Source: Streptococcus sp. k-402
Lineage (GTDB): Bacteria; Bacillota; Bacilli; Lactobacillales; Streptococcaceae
Assembly (NCBI RefSeq): GCF_013277515.1
Contig: NZ_VMNB01000008.1
Coordinates: 56,859-120,858, forward strand
Direction: 5' to 3'
Length of the DNA stretch: 64,000 bases
The notes beneath the pieces are model-generated. The model did no database searches, was not told the DNA's origin, and worked only from the letters and a program-made list of their open reading frames with translations. The position numbers were made by a program, and so were the translations under genes. This document shows positions 45,460-55,108 of the stretch, piece after piece (position 1 is the stretch's first letter; each line of letters begins with the position of its first letter).

Positions 45460-46737
45460 CTAATTAATTTTAACAGTCACATTTGCTTTTGAAACAATCT
45501 GATGACCATGATAAATATCGTAATCAATAATAGCTGATCGTCTAGTATGATGGATGATGCGTGCTTGAATGCGCAGTATATCATCTATCTGAACAGCCTG
45601 CAAAAAGTAGATCAGCATTTGTTCGATGATGAGATTGCGACCACTATTCACAACTAAATCTTGGGTCATATGAGTCAGTATCTCTGCCAAAACACCGTTA
45701 GCCAAAACACCGTTTTTCTCAAGCATAAAGGGCTCAACTGTAATGACGACTTCATCATGGTGATAAGAAAGTTTTTGACCAATCTGCTCAGAAAAAGTTG
45801 GTAGAGCCGAAACTTGGGAACGACTCATCTTCTCCATGACATCTCGTCTAGTTACAACGCCAAGTAAAGTTTGATTGCTTCGGACAACCGGTACCATTTC
45901 AAAGTCTTCAGCAATCATCCGTTGACTCACATTGGCAATATTGGTCGCTAACCCTGTTACGAAGATACTGCGCGTCATCACCTTGTCAATCGTCGTGCTG
46001 GGAGACTTGTCTCCTGCGTCACGCATAGTAACAAGCCCAACAACGACTTGATGTTGATTGATAACAGGGAAACGACTGCTACGATTCTTACGAACCAAAT
46101 CCAAATAATCTTTGACTGTATCGGTTTCTCTTAGAAAACCATACTCATGACTTGGACGATAAAGCTTCTCAACTGTCAAAATATCAGTCTTGATTTGGAC
46201 ATTTGACAAGGCTCTATTGATCATAGTCGCAACAGTGAAAGTGTCATGCTTGCTTCTCAGAACAGGAATTCCTTTTTGATTGGCCAGTTTAAGAACATCA
46301 TCATGAACCTGAAATCCACCTGTAACCAGAACGGCATTTTCATTTTCCAGCGCTAGTAATTGGATACGGGTCCGGTCTCCGACAATCAAGAGTCCCCCAT
46401 CATGAAGGTAAGACAAAATATTTTGTTCAGTCATGGCACCGATTGAGAACTTACTAAATTCTCTTTCTAAACCTTCTTGTCCAGCTAGAACCTCAGAAGA
46501 AGTCACTTCTGCAATTTCTGCAAATGTTAATCTTTCGATAGCAACTTTCTGAGATTTAACACGGATAGTACCACTTCTTGGACGAGTCTCTACAATTCCA
46601 CGATTTTCAGCTTCCTTGATAGCGCGATAGGCCGTTCCATCACTGACTCCCAGATGGTTGGAAATACTACGAACACTAACCTTCTTTCCGACAGGTAATT
46701 CTTCCAAATAGCTTAGAATTTCCTGATGCTTACTCAT
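45460..46737 (-). CDS. spxR: CBS-HotDog domain transcription factor SpxR
   Basis: A 425-residue regulator. Domain order: winged helix (residues 1-65, VSVRSISNHLGVSDGTAYRA), DRTGG-like domain (VTGGFQVHDDVLKLA), two CBS domains (about 190-310, including KNRSSRFPVINQHQVVVGLV), and a C-terminal HotDog domain (about 325-425). This matches SpxR of pneumococcus, which affects pyruvate oxidase spxB and responds to a metabolite through its CBS or HotDog part. It overlaps the upstream acetyltransferase gene by eight bases. Confidence 0.9.
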   Translation of the reverse strand: MSKHQEILSYLEELPVGKKVSVRSISNHLGVSDGTAYRAIKEAENRGIVETRPRSGTIRVKSQKVAIERLTFAEIAEVTSSEVLAGQEGLEREFSKFSIGAMTEQNILSYLHDGGLLIVGDRTRIQLLALENENAVLVTGGFQVHDDVLKLANQKGIPVLRSKHDTFTVATMINRALSNVQIKTDILTVEKLYRPSHEYGFLRETDTVKDYLDLVRKNRSSRFPVINQHQVVVGLVTMRDAGDKSPSTTIDKVMTRSIFVTGLATNIANVSQRMIAEDFEMVPVVRSNQTLLGVVTRRDVMEKMSRSQVSALPTFSEQIGQKLSYHHDEVVITVEPFMLEKNGVLANGVLAEILTHMTQDLVVNSGRNLIIEQMLIYFLQAVQIDDILRIQARIIHHTRRSAIIDYDIYHGHQIVSKANVTVKIN

Positions 46738-47281
46738 TGAATTCTCCTTTTACATACCGAAATTCAAGATAATCCCGCATTTTTCTTGTGTAGCGATCAC
46801 TTCCCTTAAACTGACGAAACAAACTAAATCCAGACTTAAGAGCAACATTTTGACTTGCTTCATTTTCGAGGTGGGTAATGATAGATAATTGTTTTAAGCC
46901 AAATTCCTCAAAAGAAAGCTGACAAATTTTTCTAACAACCTCTGTCATAAATCCTTGCGCCCAAGCATCTTTTCTCAAAAAATAGCCAAGCTCAGCTTCT
47001 TTTTTGATTTCATCTAACTTCTCAAATTTAATAGAACCAATCATCTGCTGATTTTTCTGGTCACAAATTGCCCACACTCCCAAAGGAGCCTTCATAAAGT
47101 AATTGACCAGTGCATACTGGCTTTCTTCCAGACTTGCCTGAGTTGGGAAAATAAATTGTAAATTTTCAGGATTTGAGGCTATCTGGTGGAAGTCTTGACT
47201 ATCACTAAAAAAGAAAGGACGCAAATACAAGCGATCCGTTTCAAAAAAAGAAAACATTGCTAATTTGGTCCAAATATTCAT
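46730..47281 (-). CDS. GNAT acetyltransferase, RimJ/RimL type
   Basis: A 183-residue N-acetyltransferase. FFETDRLYLRPFFFSD, MIGSIKFEKLDE, ELGYFLRKDAWAQGFMTEV (acetyl-CoA loop) and NEASQNVALKSGFSLFRQF match the RimJ/RimL family. Substrate unknown; ribosomal or small-molecule amine. Start ATG at 47281 has GAGG upstream; a GTG two codons earlier is less likely. It lies between murA2 and spxR in one transcription unit. Confidence 0.87.
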   Translation of the reverse strand: MNIWTKLAMFSFFETDRLYLRPFFFSDSQDFHQIASNPENLQFIFPTQASLEESQYALVNYFMKAPLGVWAICDQKNQQMIGSIKFEKLDEIKKEAELGYFLRKDAWAQGFMTEVVRKICQLSFEEFGLKQLSIITHLENEASQNVALKSGFSLFRQFKGSDRYTRKMRDYLEFRYVKGEFNE

Positions 47282-47296
47282 AAACACCTCTACGGT

Positions 47297-48556
47297 TTAA
47301 TCCTCAACAAGTGTAATATCCGCTCCTAGATTACGTAATTTTTCAATAATATCAGAATAACCACGTAATATAAACTCGATATTTGTAATTTCAGTTTTAC
47401 CTTCAGCCATGAGCCCAGCAATGACTAGTGCAGCCCCAGCTCGTAGGTCAGTCGCTTTAACACTTGCCCCACGCAAATCACGTCCACCTGTGTATAAAAT
47501 ATGACCATTTGTTGTCGAAATGTCTGCATCCATCTTTGCTAGTTCAAAAACATGATTTACACGTTTTTCGTAAATCGTATCGACAATTGTACCACGACCA
47601 TTCGCTCTTAGTAAAAGTGGGGTAATCGGTTGTTGCAAATCAGTTGCAAAGCCTGGGTAAGGAGCTGTCTTAATATTGATTGCTTTCAAATTAGACTGCT
47701 CTTCGACAAAAATGCTGTCTTCAGATACAGTCATTCTCACTCCCATTTCTTCCAGCTTAGCAATGAATCCTTCTAAGTGTTCGTATAGTACATTATTTAT
47801 ACGAATCCCCTTGCCGACTGCAGCAGCTAAAGAAATATATGTTCCAGCTTCGATACGGTCTGGAATTACCTGATGACGAGTTCCATGTAATCTTTCAACA
47901 CCATCAATAATGATGATATTGGTTCCTGCCCCACGGATATGGGCACCCATATTATTCAAGAGGGTAGCTACATCAATAATCTCAGGCTCACGGGCTGCAT
48001 TTTCAATAATAGTACGACCATTTGCTTTAACCGCAGCAATCATGGTATTGATCGTTGCCCCTACACTAACCGTATCCATGTAAATACTTGCGCCATGGAG
48101 TCCTGTATCTTTAGCAGATAACTTCATGTTATCTCCCTCGTAGCTAACAGTGGCACCCATAGCCTCAAACGCCTTAAGGTGTAAATCAATCGGACGAGGA
48201 CCAAGATCACATCCTCCCGGTAGACCAACTGTCGCTTCACCAAAACGCCCCAAGAGGCTCCCATAAAAATAGTAAGATGCACGAAGACTATTGATTTTTC
48301 CATAAGGCATTGGAATATTTTGAACACCTCTTGGATCAATCTCCAAGACATCGTCATAACGTTTAACAGTAGCTCCCATCAATTCCATGATTTCGACAAG
48401 ACTTGCTACATCCGAAATATCTGGAACGCAATCTAAAGTCACCACATCATCAGCCAAGATAATAGCCGGAATTAAGGCTACAACACTATTTTTAGCACCA
48501 CTAATAGTGATTTCACCTTGCAGTGGTAATCCACCATTGATAACAATTTTTCTCAT
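47297..48556 (-). CDS. murA2: UDP-N-acetylglucosamine 1-carboxyvinyltransferase (second MurA)
   Basis: A 419-residue enzyme for the first committed step of peptidoglycan precursor synthesis. [15 protein letters not shown], the catalytic Cys in [16 protein letters not shown], and [16 protein letters not shown] near the end are present. Firmicutes carry two MurA genes; gene order with map and spxR suggests the second copy. Fosfomycin-target Cys is intact. Confidence 0.9.
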   Translation of the reverse strand: MRKIVINGGLPLQGEITISGAKNSVVALIPAIILADDVVTLDCVPDISDVASLVEIMELMGATVKRYDDVLEIDPRGVQNIPMPYGKINSLRASYYFYGSLLGRFGEATVGLPGGCDLGPRPIDLHLKAFEAMGATVSYEGDNMKLSAKDTGLHGASIYMDTVSVGATINTMIAAVKANGRTIIENAAREPEIIDVATLLNNMGAHIRGAGTNIIIIDGVERLHGTRHQVIPDRIEAGTYISLAAAVGKGIRINNVLYEHLEGFIAKLEEMGVRMTVSEDSIFVEEQSNLKAINIKTAPYPGFATDLQQPITPLLLRANGRGTIVDTIYEKRVNHVFELAKMDADISTTNGHILYTGGRDLRGASVKATDLRAGAALVIAGLMAEGKTEITNIEFILRGYSDIIEKLRNLGADITLVED

Positions 48557-48728
48557 TCTAAGTTTTCAATACTCTTTCAAGATTTCTAATAAGGTCTTTA
48601 AAATAAAGTATATCATAAATTTATCCTTTTTTCCATCCTTTTCAATTTTATTGGAGATAGTAAGTAATAAATAGGATTAAGTTGAAAGATTGAGTCTATA
48701 TTTTATGAAACATCTTTTGATACTATAG

Positions 48729-49178
48729 TCATTTAGTTTTTAAAAAGCGCTCTAAACATTCAAAAATATTTGGAACTTCCCTTAATAAATCAGTCACTTT
48801 CTTTTTCAAGATAGCCAAGCTTGCTCAATAGGATTCAAATCTGGTAAATAAGGTGGTAAAGGTAAGAAAAAGTGTTTATCTTGAAAGTAAAGTTCATCCA
48901 AGATATGCTTGGGATGAAAACTAGCATTGTCCATAACAATGACATGAGGTGTCTTCAAAGCAGGCAGGAGTTGCGTTTTAAACCACTCCACAAAGAAATC
49001 GCTTGTCATACTTTCCTTGTAAATCATGGGAGCTATAAACTATCCGTCTACCTGTCCTGCAACAATCGAAGTCCGTTCAAAATGCCGTCCGCTAATCTTT
49101 TCGTAGACTTTTTACCCTCTAGGAACCCGTGCATAAGGACGATAGAGGTAGCGGTCGATTCCCGTTTCGTCAATATAT
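48729..49178 (-). mobile_element. IS630-type transposase remnant
   Basis: The C-terminal half of an IS630-Spn1-like DDE transposase, on the minus strand and split in three frames. Pieces recognisable are the first catalytic Asp region (reads YIDETGIDR at about 49155-49175 when translated in the third frame), KTPHVIVMDNASFHPKH (second Asp), LPDLNPIEQAW (catalytic Glu), and LKKKVTDLLREVPNIFECLE to the TGA at 48729. The 5' half is missing; an IS1182-type end begins at 49179. Decayed. Confidence 0.8.
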
Positions 49179-49206
49179 GAGTCTGGGACAATAGTCTCTC
49201 ATCTCC

Positions 49207-49237
49207 AAAAAAGCAACGGATTTTCCGTTGCTTTTTT
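49207..49237 (+). terminator. Terminator hairpin that is the intron target
   Basis: AAAAAAGCAACGG, loop ATTTT, CCGTTGCTTTTTT is a perfect 13-pair stem. Group IIC introns insert just downstream of such hairpins, and the intron 5' end follows four bases later. Confidence 0.85.
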
Positions 49238-49240
49238 GAA

Positions 49241-51098
49241 GTACGACGGGCATGTCGTGCATCTGAGGTGTAAGTCCTCCGTGGGCACCCGCTACCGGTG
49301 AACCCAATAGCGATTCCCAAGCCTGACTATCGTGAGGTAGCGGGGAGAGGAAGGGATAGCGAAATCGTGGCTCTACGAACAGGAACGTGATAGTAAGGCG
49401 TATATAGCGGATAAGGGGGCTTCAAACTCTAAAGTCCAAAAAGGTAGTCGTAACCTATATGCGTAAATCACGAGAGTAAACGAGGAAAGATGTATGACTT
49501 ATCCCGTGAGGTCTCATGAGCGCTGAAAGCGTAGTAACAACGAATCATGAGAAGTCAGCCGAACCCATAGTAGTGAGGGAACTTCTGTAATGGAAGTGGA
49601 GCGAAGGGGTGAACAACTAATTGAAGTAATCCTACTTCACTTGTGTCTGTAAAACAAGCGGTCTGATAGAACTGGCCTCTGTCACGTATTGACTAGATGA
49701 AGGTTCACCAATATAAGATGTCCCTCAGGCACCAAAACAAGAAAGGAATATGCACATGTCAAAATTGCTAGATAAGATATTATCACGCGAAAATATGCTT
49801 GAAGCCTACAATCAAGTAAAATCCAATAAAGGCTCAGCTGGGATTGATGGAATGACTATCGAAGAGATGGATAATTATTTCAGACAAAACTGGCGCTTGA
49901 CTAAGGAACTGATAAAACAGAGAAAATATAAGCCTCAACCAGTTCTTAGAGTTGAGATTCCTAAACCAAACGGAGGCATCCGTAAACTAGGAATTCCAAC
50001 AGTTATGGATAGAATGATTCAACAGGCCATTGTCCAAGTCATGAGCCCCATTTGTGAACCCCATTTCTCAGATACGAGTTATGGTTTCAGACCAAATAGG
50101 TCATGTGAAAAAGCCATCATAAAGCTCTTAGACTACTTAAATGACGGCTATGAGTGGATAGTGGATATAGACCTAGAGAAATTTTTCGATACAGTTCCTC
50201 AAGATAGATTGATGTCCTTAGTACATAACATTATCGAAGACGGAGATACGGAATCCTTGATTCGTAAGTATCTTCATTCAGGTGTTATCATTAATGGTCA
50301 ACGTTATAAAACACTAGTTGGCACGCCACAGCGAGGAAATTTATCTCCTCTCTTATCCAATATCATGCTTAATGAATTGGACAAGGAATTAGAAAAGAGG
50401 GGACTTCGATTTGTGCGCTACGCAGATGATTGTGTGATTACGGTCGGAAGCGAGGCAGCCGCTAAGCGTGTGATGTATTCAGTCAGTCGTTTTATTGAGA
50501 AACGGCTAGGTTTGAAAGTAAACATGACCAAGACTAAGATTACCAGACCAAGAGAGTTGAAATATCTAGGTTTTGGGTTCTGGAAATCATCAGATGGTTG
50601 GAAAAGTCGTCCCCATCAAGATAGTGTTCGGAGATTTAAGCTTAAATTGAAGAAACTAACACAGAGGAAATGGAGTATAGACTTAACAAGACGTATTGAG
50701 CAACTGAATTTGTCTATTCGAGGATGGATAAACTATTTCTCATTGGGAAATATGAAAAGTATAGTCGCCAGCATAGATGAGCGCTTGCGTACTCGCCTAC
50801 GAGTGATTATCTGGAAGCAATGGAAGAAGAAATCGAGACGATTATGGGGATTGCTTAAGTTAGGAGTTCCTAAATGGATAGCAGATAAGGTATCTGGCTG
50901 GGGCGACCACTACCAATTAGTAGCTCAGAAGTCGGTACTTAAACGTGATATATCAAAACCAGTCCTTGAAAAACGTGGACTGGTTTCGTGTTTGGATTAT
51001 TACCTTGAACGACATGCGTTAAAAGTTAGTTGAACCGCCGTATGCCGAACGGCACGTACGGTGGTGTGAGAGGGGCTAGAGATTATCCCCTACTCGAT
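49241..51098 (+). mobile_element. Group II (class C) intron
   Basis: The 5' end GTACGACGGGCATG fits the GTRCG consensus and lies right after a terminator stem. About 515 bases of structured RNA precede the reverse transcriptase gene and hold no other frame. The 3' part has a domain V hairpin (CCGCCGTATGCC, GAAC, GGCACGTACGGTGG at about 51035-51064) and a domain VI (AGGGG ... CCCCT with an unpaired A) ending CTACTCGAT at 51098. Total 1858 bases, right for the class. Boundaries are estimated to within a few bases. Confidence 0.85.
49756..51033 (+). CDS. ltrA: Group II intron reverse transcriptase/maturase (LtrA type)
   Basis: A 425-residue intron-encoded protein. Reverse transcriptase motifs run in order: SAGIDGMTIEEM, KPQPVLRVEIPKPNGGIRKL, DTSYGFRPNRSCEKA, VDIDLEKFFDTVPQDRL, GTPQRGNLSPLLSNIML, RFVRYADDCVI (YADD catalytic site), then a maturase domain ending WGDHYQL. 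No HNH endonuclease domain, as expected for class C. Start ATG at 49756 has AAAGGA eight bases upstream. The frame is intact, so the intron may be active. Confidence 0.95.
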   Translation: MSKLLDKILSRENMLEAYNQVKSNKGSAGIDGMTIEEMDNYFRQNWRLTKELIKQRKYKPQPVLRVEIPKPNGGIRKLGIPTVMDRMIQQAIVQVMSPICEPHFSDTSYGFRPNRSCEKAIIKLLDYLNDGYEWIVDIDLEKFFDTVPQDRLMSLVHNIIEDGDTESLIRKYLHSGVIINGQRYKTLVGTPQRGNLSPLLSNIMLNELDKELEKRGLRFVRYADDCVITVGSEAAAKRVMYSVSRFIEKRLGLKVNMTKTKITRPRELKYLGFGFWKSSDGWKSRPHQDSVRRFKLKLKKLTQRKWSIDLTRRIEQLNLSIRGWINYFSLGNMKSIVASIDERLRTRLRVIIWKQWKKKSRRLWGLLKLGVPKWIADKVSGWGDHYQLVAQKSVLKRDISKPVLEKRGLVSCLDYYLERHALKVS

Positions 51099-51158
51099 TG
51101 GTTGCGATAGTCTTAGTAAAATAGAATTGCACAATAAACCATTTAGAAAGACTATCCC

Positions 51159-52684
51159 ATGCATATTCACTATAACACAAATCAAACAACTTTACCACTA
51201 GAAATCAGTTCTTTCTTGCCACAAGACCATCTCGTCTTTACTATTGAAAAAGTGGTAAATACCTTGGAGGATAGTCACTTCCACGCCTTCTATCATGCCT
51301 TTGGTCGCCCGTCTTATCACCCTAAAATGCTTGTATCTGCTCTTCTATTTGCCTATTCACAAGGGATTTTCTCTGGTCGAAAAATTGAAAAAATGATGAT
51401 TGAAAATCTGGCTATGCAGTACCTAACAGGACAGTTGGTTGTCAGCTACCGCACCATCAATCGTTTTCGTGTCGCTGAAGGGATGGAAGAATTCATTCGT
51501 GATCTTTTCATCGACCTCAATCTTCGTTTAAAAATGGAAGAGTTAGTGACCTTAGATTGCTTGTTTATTGATGGGACTAAGATTGAAGCCAATGCAAACA
51601 AGTATAGTTTCGTGTGGAAAAAAGCAACGGACAAGTTTTCCGTCAAACTTCAAGAACAGATACAGGTCTATTTTCAAGAAGAAATCACTCCCCTTATCCA
51701 TCAAGCTATCGAACTGGATACACAAGAGCCTATCTCCTCAGATCAGTTGATTGAATTCTCTCAAGTACTTGAAGAAGAATTGGAAAAACTGAGCCAGGAC
51801 ATTGAGGAGACACCTGTTAAAGGAAAGGACGAACGTAAGACCCAACGTCGTAAACTCAAGAAAGTCTTGCGTAAAGTCAAAGACGATTTTTCAGTACGTG
51901 CTGAAAAATATGAGAACTATCAGGAGACATTTGAAGGGCGTAACAGTTTTTCCAAAACCGATTCAGAGGCCATTTTATGCGGATGAAGGAGGATCATATG
52001 AAAAATGGTCAACTCAAGGCTGCTTATAATCTTCAAATCGCTACTGAAAACCAATTTGTTCTTCACTATGATGTCTTCTCAAATCCGACAGACACCAAGA
52101 CTCTTCTGCCCTTCCTTGAAACCTATCCGCATGACTTGAAAACAGTTGTCGCAGATGCTGGATATGGAAGTGAAGAGAATCTCCTTCGTTTAGATGAAAA
52201 GCAGGTAAACCATCTGATTAAATATGCCATGTTTGATAAGGAACAAAAGAGAGGATATAAACAGTCAGCTATAAACTTAGCGAATTGGCACTATAATGAC
52301 AAGGAGGATAGCTACACACATCCTGATGGCTGGTATTATCGTTTTCACCATATTAAACATCAGAAAACACAGACGGACTTTCAACAAGAAATCAAGGTTT
52401 ACTACGCCGACGAACCTGAATCAGCCCCTCAAAAGGGACTGTATATGAACGAACGCTATCAAAACTTGAAAGCTAAAGAATGTCAGGCGCTTTTATCTCC
52501 TGAAGGTAGACAGATTTTCGCTCAACGCAAGATTGATGTGGAACCTGTCTTTGGGCAGATAAAGGCTTGTTTGGGTTACAAGAGATGTAATCTGAGAGGG
52601 AAGCGTAAAGTGAAAATTGACATGGGATTGGTACTTATGGCCAATAACCTCCTAAAATACAATAAGAGAACGACTCAAAATTAA
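51159..52684 (+). pseudogene. IS1182-family transposase, frameshifted
   Basis: Two overlapping frames (51159-51986 and 51977-52684) encode one transposase of about 508 residues. The first has the N-terminal domain (HLVFTIEKVVNTLEDSHFHA, GRPSYHPKMLVSALLFAYSQ, then YRTINRFR) and the first catalytic Asp in TLDCLFIDGTKIEANANKYS. The second begins near MRMKEDHMKNGQLKAAYNLQ and has VVADAGYGSEEN (second Asp) and RKIDVEPVFGQIKACLGYKR (catalytic Glu). The break near 51968-51976 is a one-base loss, since restoring one base gives EATFMRMKEDHM. No slippery heptamer of the usual type, so not programmed. Confidence 0.88.
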
Positions 52685-52722
52685 AAAGCTAGCGTTCCGC
52701 AATTGGAAATCTCTAGCTTTTT
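52683..52722 (+). terminator. Terminator after IS1182-type transposase
   Basis: AAAAAGCTAG and CTAGCTTTTT, ten-pair stem around a 20-base loop, directly following the transposase stop. Confidence 0.7.
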
Positions 52723-52755
52723 GTGATCGAGAACTATTTTGTCTCAGGCTCACTC

Positions 52756-53425
52756 CCTAATGCAAAAATTGTACTTGATCGTTTTCATCCTTCGTTATTA
52801 CATTTCTAAACTCAGGCTAAAACAGTCCACTGAACTGTTTTACTCCAACACTTAAGTCGTTCTATGAGTCGTGTTCGTGTCCAAATCATGAATCAATTTG
52901 AGAGAAAATCCCATGAATACAAGGCCGTCAAGCGCTACTGGAAGCTCATCCAGCAGGATAGTCGTAAACTCAGTGATAAGCGATTTTATCGCCCTACTTT
53001 TCGTATGCACTTAACCAATAAAGAGATTCTTGACAAGCTTTTGAGCTATTCAGAAGACTTGAAACACCACTATAATCTCTATCAGCTCTTGCTTTTTCAC
53101 TTTCAGAATAAGGAACCAGAGAAATTTTTCGGACTTATTGAGGACAATCTTAAGCAGGTTCATCCTATTTTTCAGACTGTTTTTAAAACCTTCCTCAAAG
53201 ATAAAGAGAAAATCGTCAACGCCCTTCAACTACACTATTCTAACGCCAAATTGGAAGCAACGAATAATCTCGTTAAGCTTATCAAACGAAATACCTTTGG
53301 TTTTCAGAGCTTTGAAAACTTCAAAAAACGGATTTTTATCGCTCTAAATATAAAAAAAGAAAGGACGAAATTTGTCCTTTCTAGATATTAGCTTTTCTTC
53401 AACCCACTACAGTTGACAAAGAGCC
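52756..53425 (+). mobile_element. IS1167-type (ISL3 family) transposase remnant
   Basis: The C-terminal part of an ISL3 transposase. It begins abruptly at PNAKIVLDRFH, is interrupted by 57 bases carrying a stop codon where two residues are expected, then continues LSRSMSRVRVQIMNQFERKS to the end LNIKKERTKFVLSRY (stop at 53389-53391). The terminal repeat TTGACAAAGAGCC at 53413-53425 fits the ISL3 family. The N-terminal half is lost, presumably when the IS1182-type element inserted. Confidence 0.85.
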
Positions 53426-53465
53426 GGGATTTCCTTATCAAGAATATTTTTTCACAAACTTTTTA

Positions 53466-54824
53466 TCATTTAGATTTTGCTAAAGATTCAAATCTCTTCA
53501 TAATCACAGTTAAACGCCAACGGTAGAGAACCCCACTCACAATTAGACTAATAATCAAGCCGATCCAGTAAGAATAAGCTCCAAAATCTGTTAGAGAGTC
53601 GAATACTATAGCTACTGGGAGTGTCACCCCCCAGTAACCAACCAAACCAAGGTAAAAAGGAATAACGGTATCCTTATAACCACGCAAAATTCCCTGGAGG
53701 GGTGCCGCAAAGGTATCTGCTAACTGAAAGAAAAGGCTATAAGTCAAAAAACGCGCTGTCAAATCGATAAATTCTGGGTCGTTACCATAAAGACTGGCCA
53801 CATTTCCCCTAAAAATGTAAAGGAAAGATAAGGTGAAGGTCGCAAAAATGAGGGCAGTCCATCTTCCTAGACCAATATAGGTTTTCGCATCATCAAATCG
53901 CTTGGCTCCAACTTCATAGGAAACGACAATAGCCATAGCAGATGAGATACTCATAGGAAAGGCGTACATGAGACTTGAAAAGTTCATTGCTGACTGGTGA
54001 CTAGCGATAATCAAGGACGAGAACTTAGCCATAATCAAGCCAACCACGGAAAAGATAGCCACTTCCGCAAAAACAGTTCCCCCAATAGGCAGACCTAAAC
54101 GAACTCCTTCTTTGATTTTATCCATATTAAGCGGAATTCGTTTCTCAAGATGTAAGGCTTTGAGCTTCTCCTGTTTAAATAAAACCAGAACAGAAATCCC
54201 AAGCAAAAACCAATAAGCCAAGGAAGTACCTAAACCAGCACCAGCACCTCCCAGTTCTGGAACACCAAAGGCACCGTAAATCAAGAGATAGTTAAATCCG
54301 CTATTGAGAGGAAGTAACAAAAGCATAAGGTACATAGACAGTTTGGTCAAGCCCAGCGAATCCAGCAAGGAACGAATGACACTAAAAAGCAACAAAGGGA
54401 TAATCCCGATAGATAAAAACCAGAGATAGCGAACCGCTACTGCTGCCACTGGTGCCTCTAACCCAATATGATTCAAGATTGGTGGTGCCAAGAAAAGCAC
54501 CATCCCCAGCAAGACTACGGATAGGCCCAAGGCCAGATAGATGAACTGGTAAAAATCTGACGCAACTTCTTCCTTTTTACCTCGACCAAGATGGTGACCA
54601 ATGATGGGCACCAAGGCTGATACAATCCCTGTCAGAAAGGTAAAGAAAGGATTCCAGATACTGGTGGCCATAGACACACCAGCCAAGTCCATAGTATTGT
54701 ATTGACCTGTCATTGCAGTGTCAACAAAAGAGGCAGAATAATTGGCAAATTGGTAGATCAGGATTGGGAAGAAAATTTTTAAAAATAATACTAACTTCTC
54801 TCGTAAACACTTTGTCTTATACAT
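53466..54824 (-). CDS. MATE-family multidrug/Na+ exporter
   Basis: A 452-residue membrane protein with about 12 hydrophobic helices in two homologous halves, typical MATE (NorM/DinF superfamily). ASFVDTAMTGQYNTMDLAGV and the mirrored SSAMAIVVSYEVGAKRFDDA mark the halves. Substrate not predictable. In pneumococcus a MATE gene lies next to pyrC, consistent with the order here. The mobile-element nest ends about 40 bp past its stop codon. Confidence 0.92.
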   Translation of the reverse strand: MYKTKCLREKLVLFLKIFFPILIYQFANYSASFVDTAMTGQYNTMDLAGVSMATSIWNPFFTFLTGIVSALVPIIGHHLGRGKKEEVASDFYQFIYLALGLSVVLLGMVLFLAPPILNHIGLEAPVAAVAVRYLWFLSIGIIPLLLFSVIRSLLDSLGLTKLSMYLMLLLLPLNSGFNYLLIYGAFGVPELGGAGAGLGTSLAYWFLLGISVLVLFKQEKLKALHLEKRIPLNMDKIKEGVRLGLPIGGTVFAEVAIFSVVGLIMAKFSSLIIASHQSAMNFSSLMYAFPMSISSAMAIVVSYEVGAKRFDDAKTYIGLGRWTALIFATFTLSFLYIFRGNVASLYGNDPEFIDLTARFLTYSLFFQLADTFAAPLQGILRGYKDTVIPFYLGLVGYWGVTLPVAIVFDSLTDFGAYSYWIGLIISLIVSGVLYRWRLTVIMKRFESLAKSK

Positions 54825-54834
54825 ACTTCTCTTT

Positions 54835-55095
54835 CTATTCTGATTTATCTAAACCAAAGAGTTTCAGACCATAGTTTTTCAAACTTAGCGGAGGGTTATT
54901 AGATTTTGAAGTAGTATGCCAACACGCACATGTACGACAATAATAGCTTCTAACTAAACCTCCATTATCATATTGAACCGCATGATCAGCTTTTTCTTTA
55001 GTTTCATATTGAATTTTAGAACGATTAGATGCGGGACAGTAAATTCCGCTATTAGATTTTGCTTTTCTCTCCCTACGTTTTCGAAAATAATTCAT
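54835..55095 (-). CDS. Small basic zinc-finger-like protein
   Basis: An 86-residue protein, very basic at the N-terminus (MNYFRKRRERKAKSNSG), with YYCRTCACWHTTSK that could bind zinc, along with YCPAS. Not recognised. It sits between pyrC and the MATE gene with short spacers, so it is probably co-transcribed with them. Confidence 0.65.
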   Translation of the reverse strand: MNYFRKRRERKAKSNSGIYCPASNRSKIQYETKEKADHAVQYDNGGLVRSYYCRTCACWHTTSKSNNPPLSLKNYGLKLFGLDKSE

Positions 55096-55108
55096 ATTCT
55101 AACTCCTA

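Larger units (their letters stand above)
49179..52751 (+). mobile_element. IS1182-type insertion sequence carrying a group II intron
   Basis: Outer ends resemble inverted repeats: GAGTCTGGGACAATAGT (from 49179) against the reverse complement of the sequence ending at 52751, GAGCCTGAGACAAAATAGT. Inside are a terminator-like hairpin (49207-49237), a group IIC intron (49241-51098), a transposase broken by a frameshift, and a second terminator hairpin. Without the intron the element would be about 1.7 kb, normal for the family. The left neighbour is an IS630 remnant and the right neighbour an IS1167 remnant. Confidence 0.65.

Noticed and set aside
51968..51990. Programmed frameshifting in the IS1182-type transposase
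   Set aside because: The family normally uses a single frame, and the change fits loss of one base. No convincing slippery heptamer is present.
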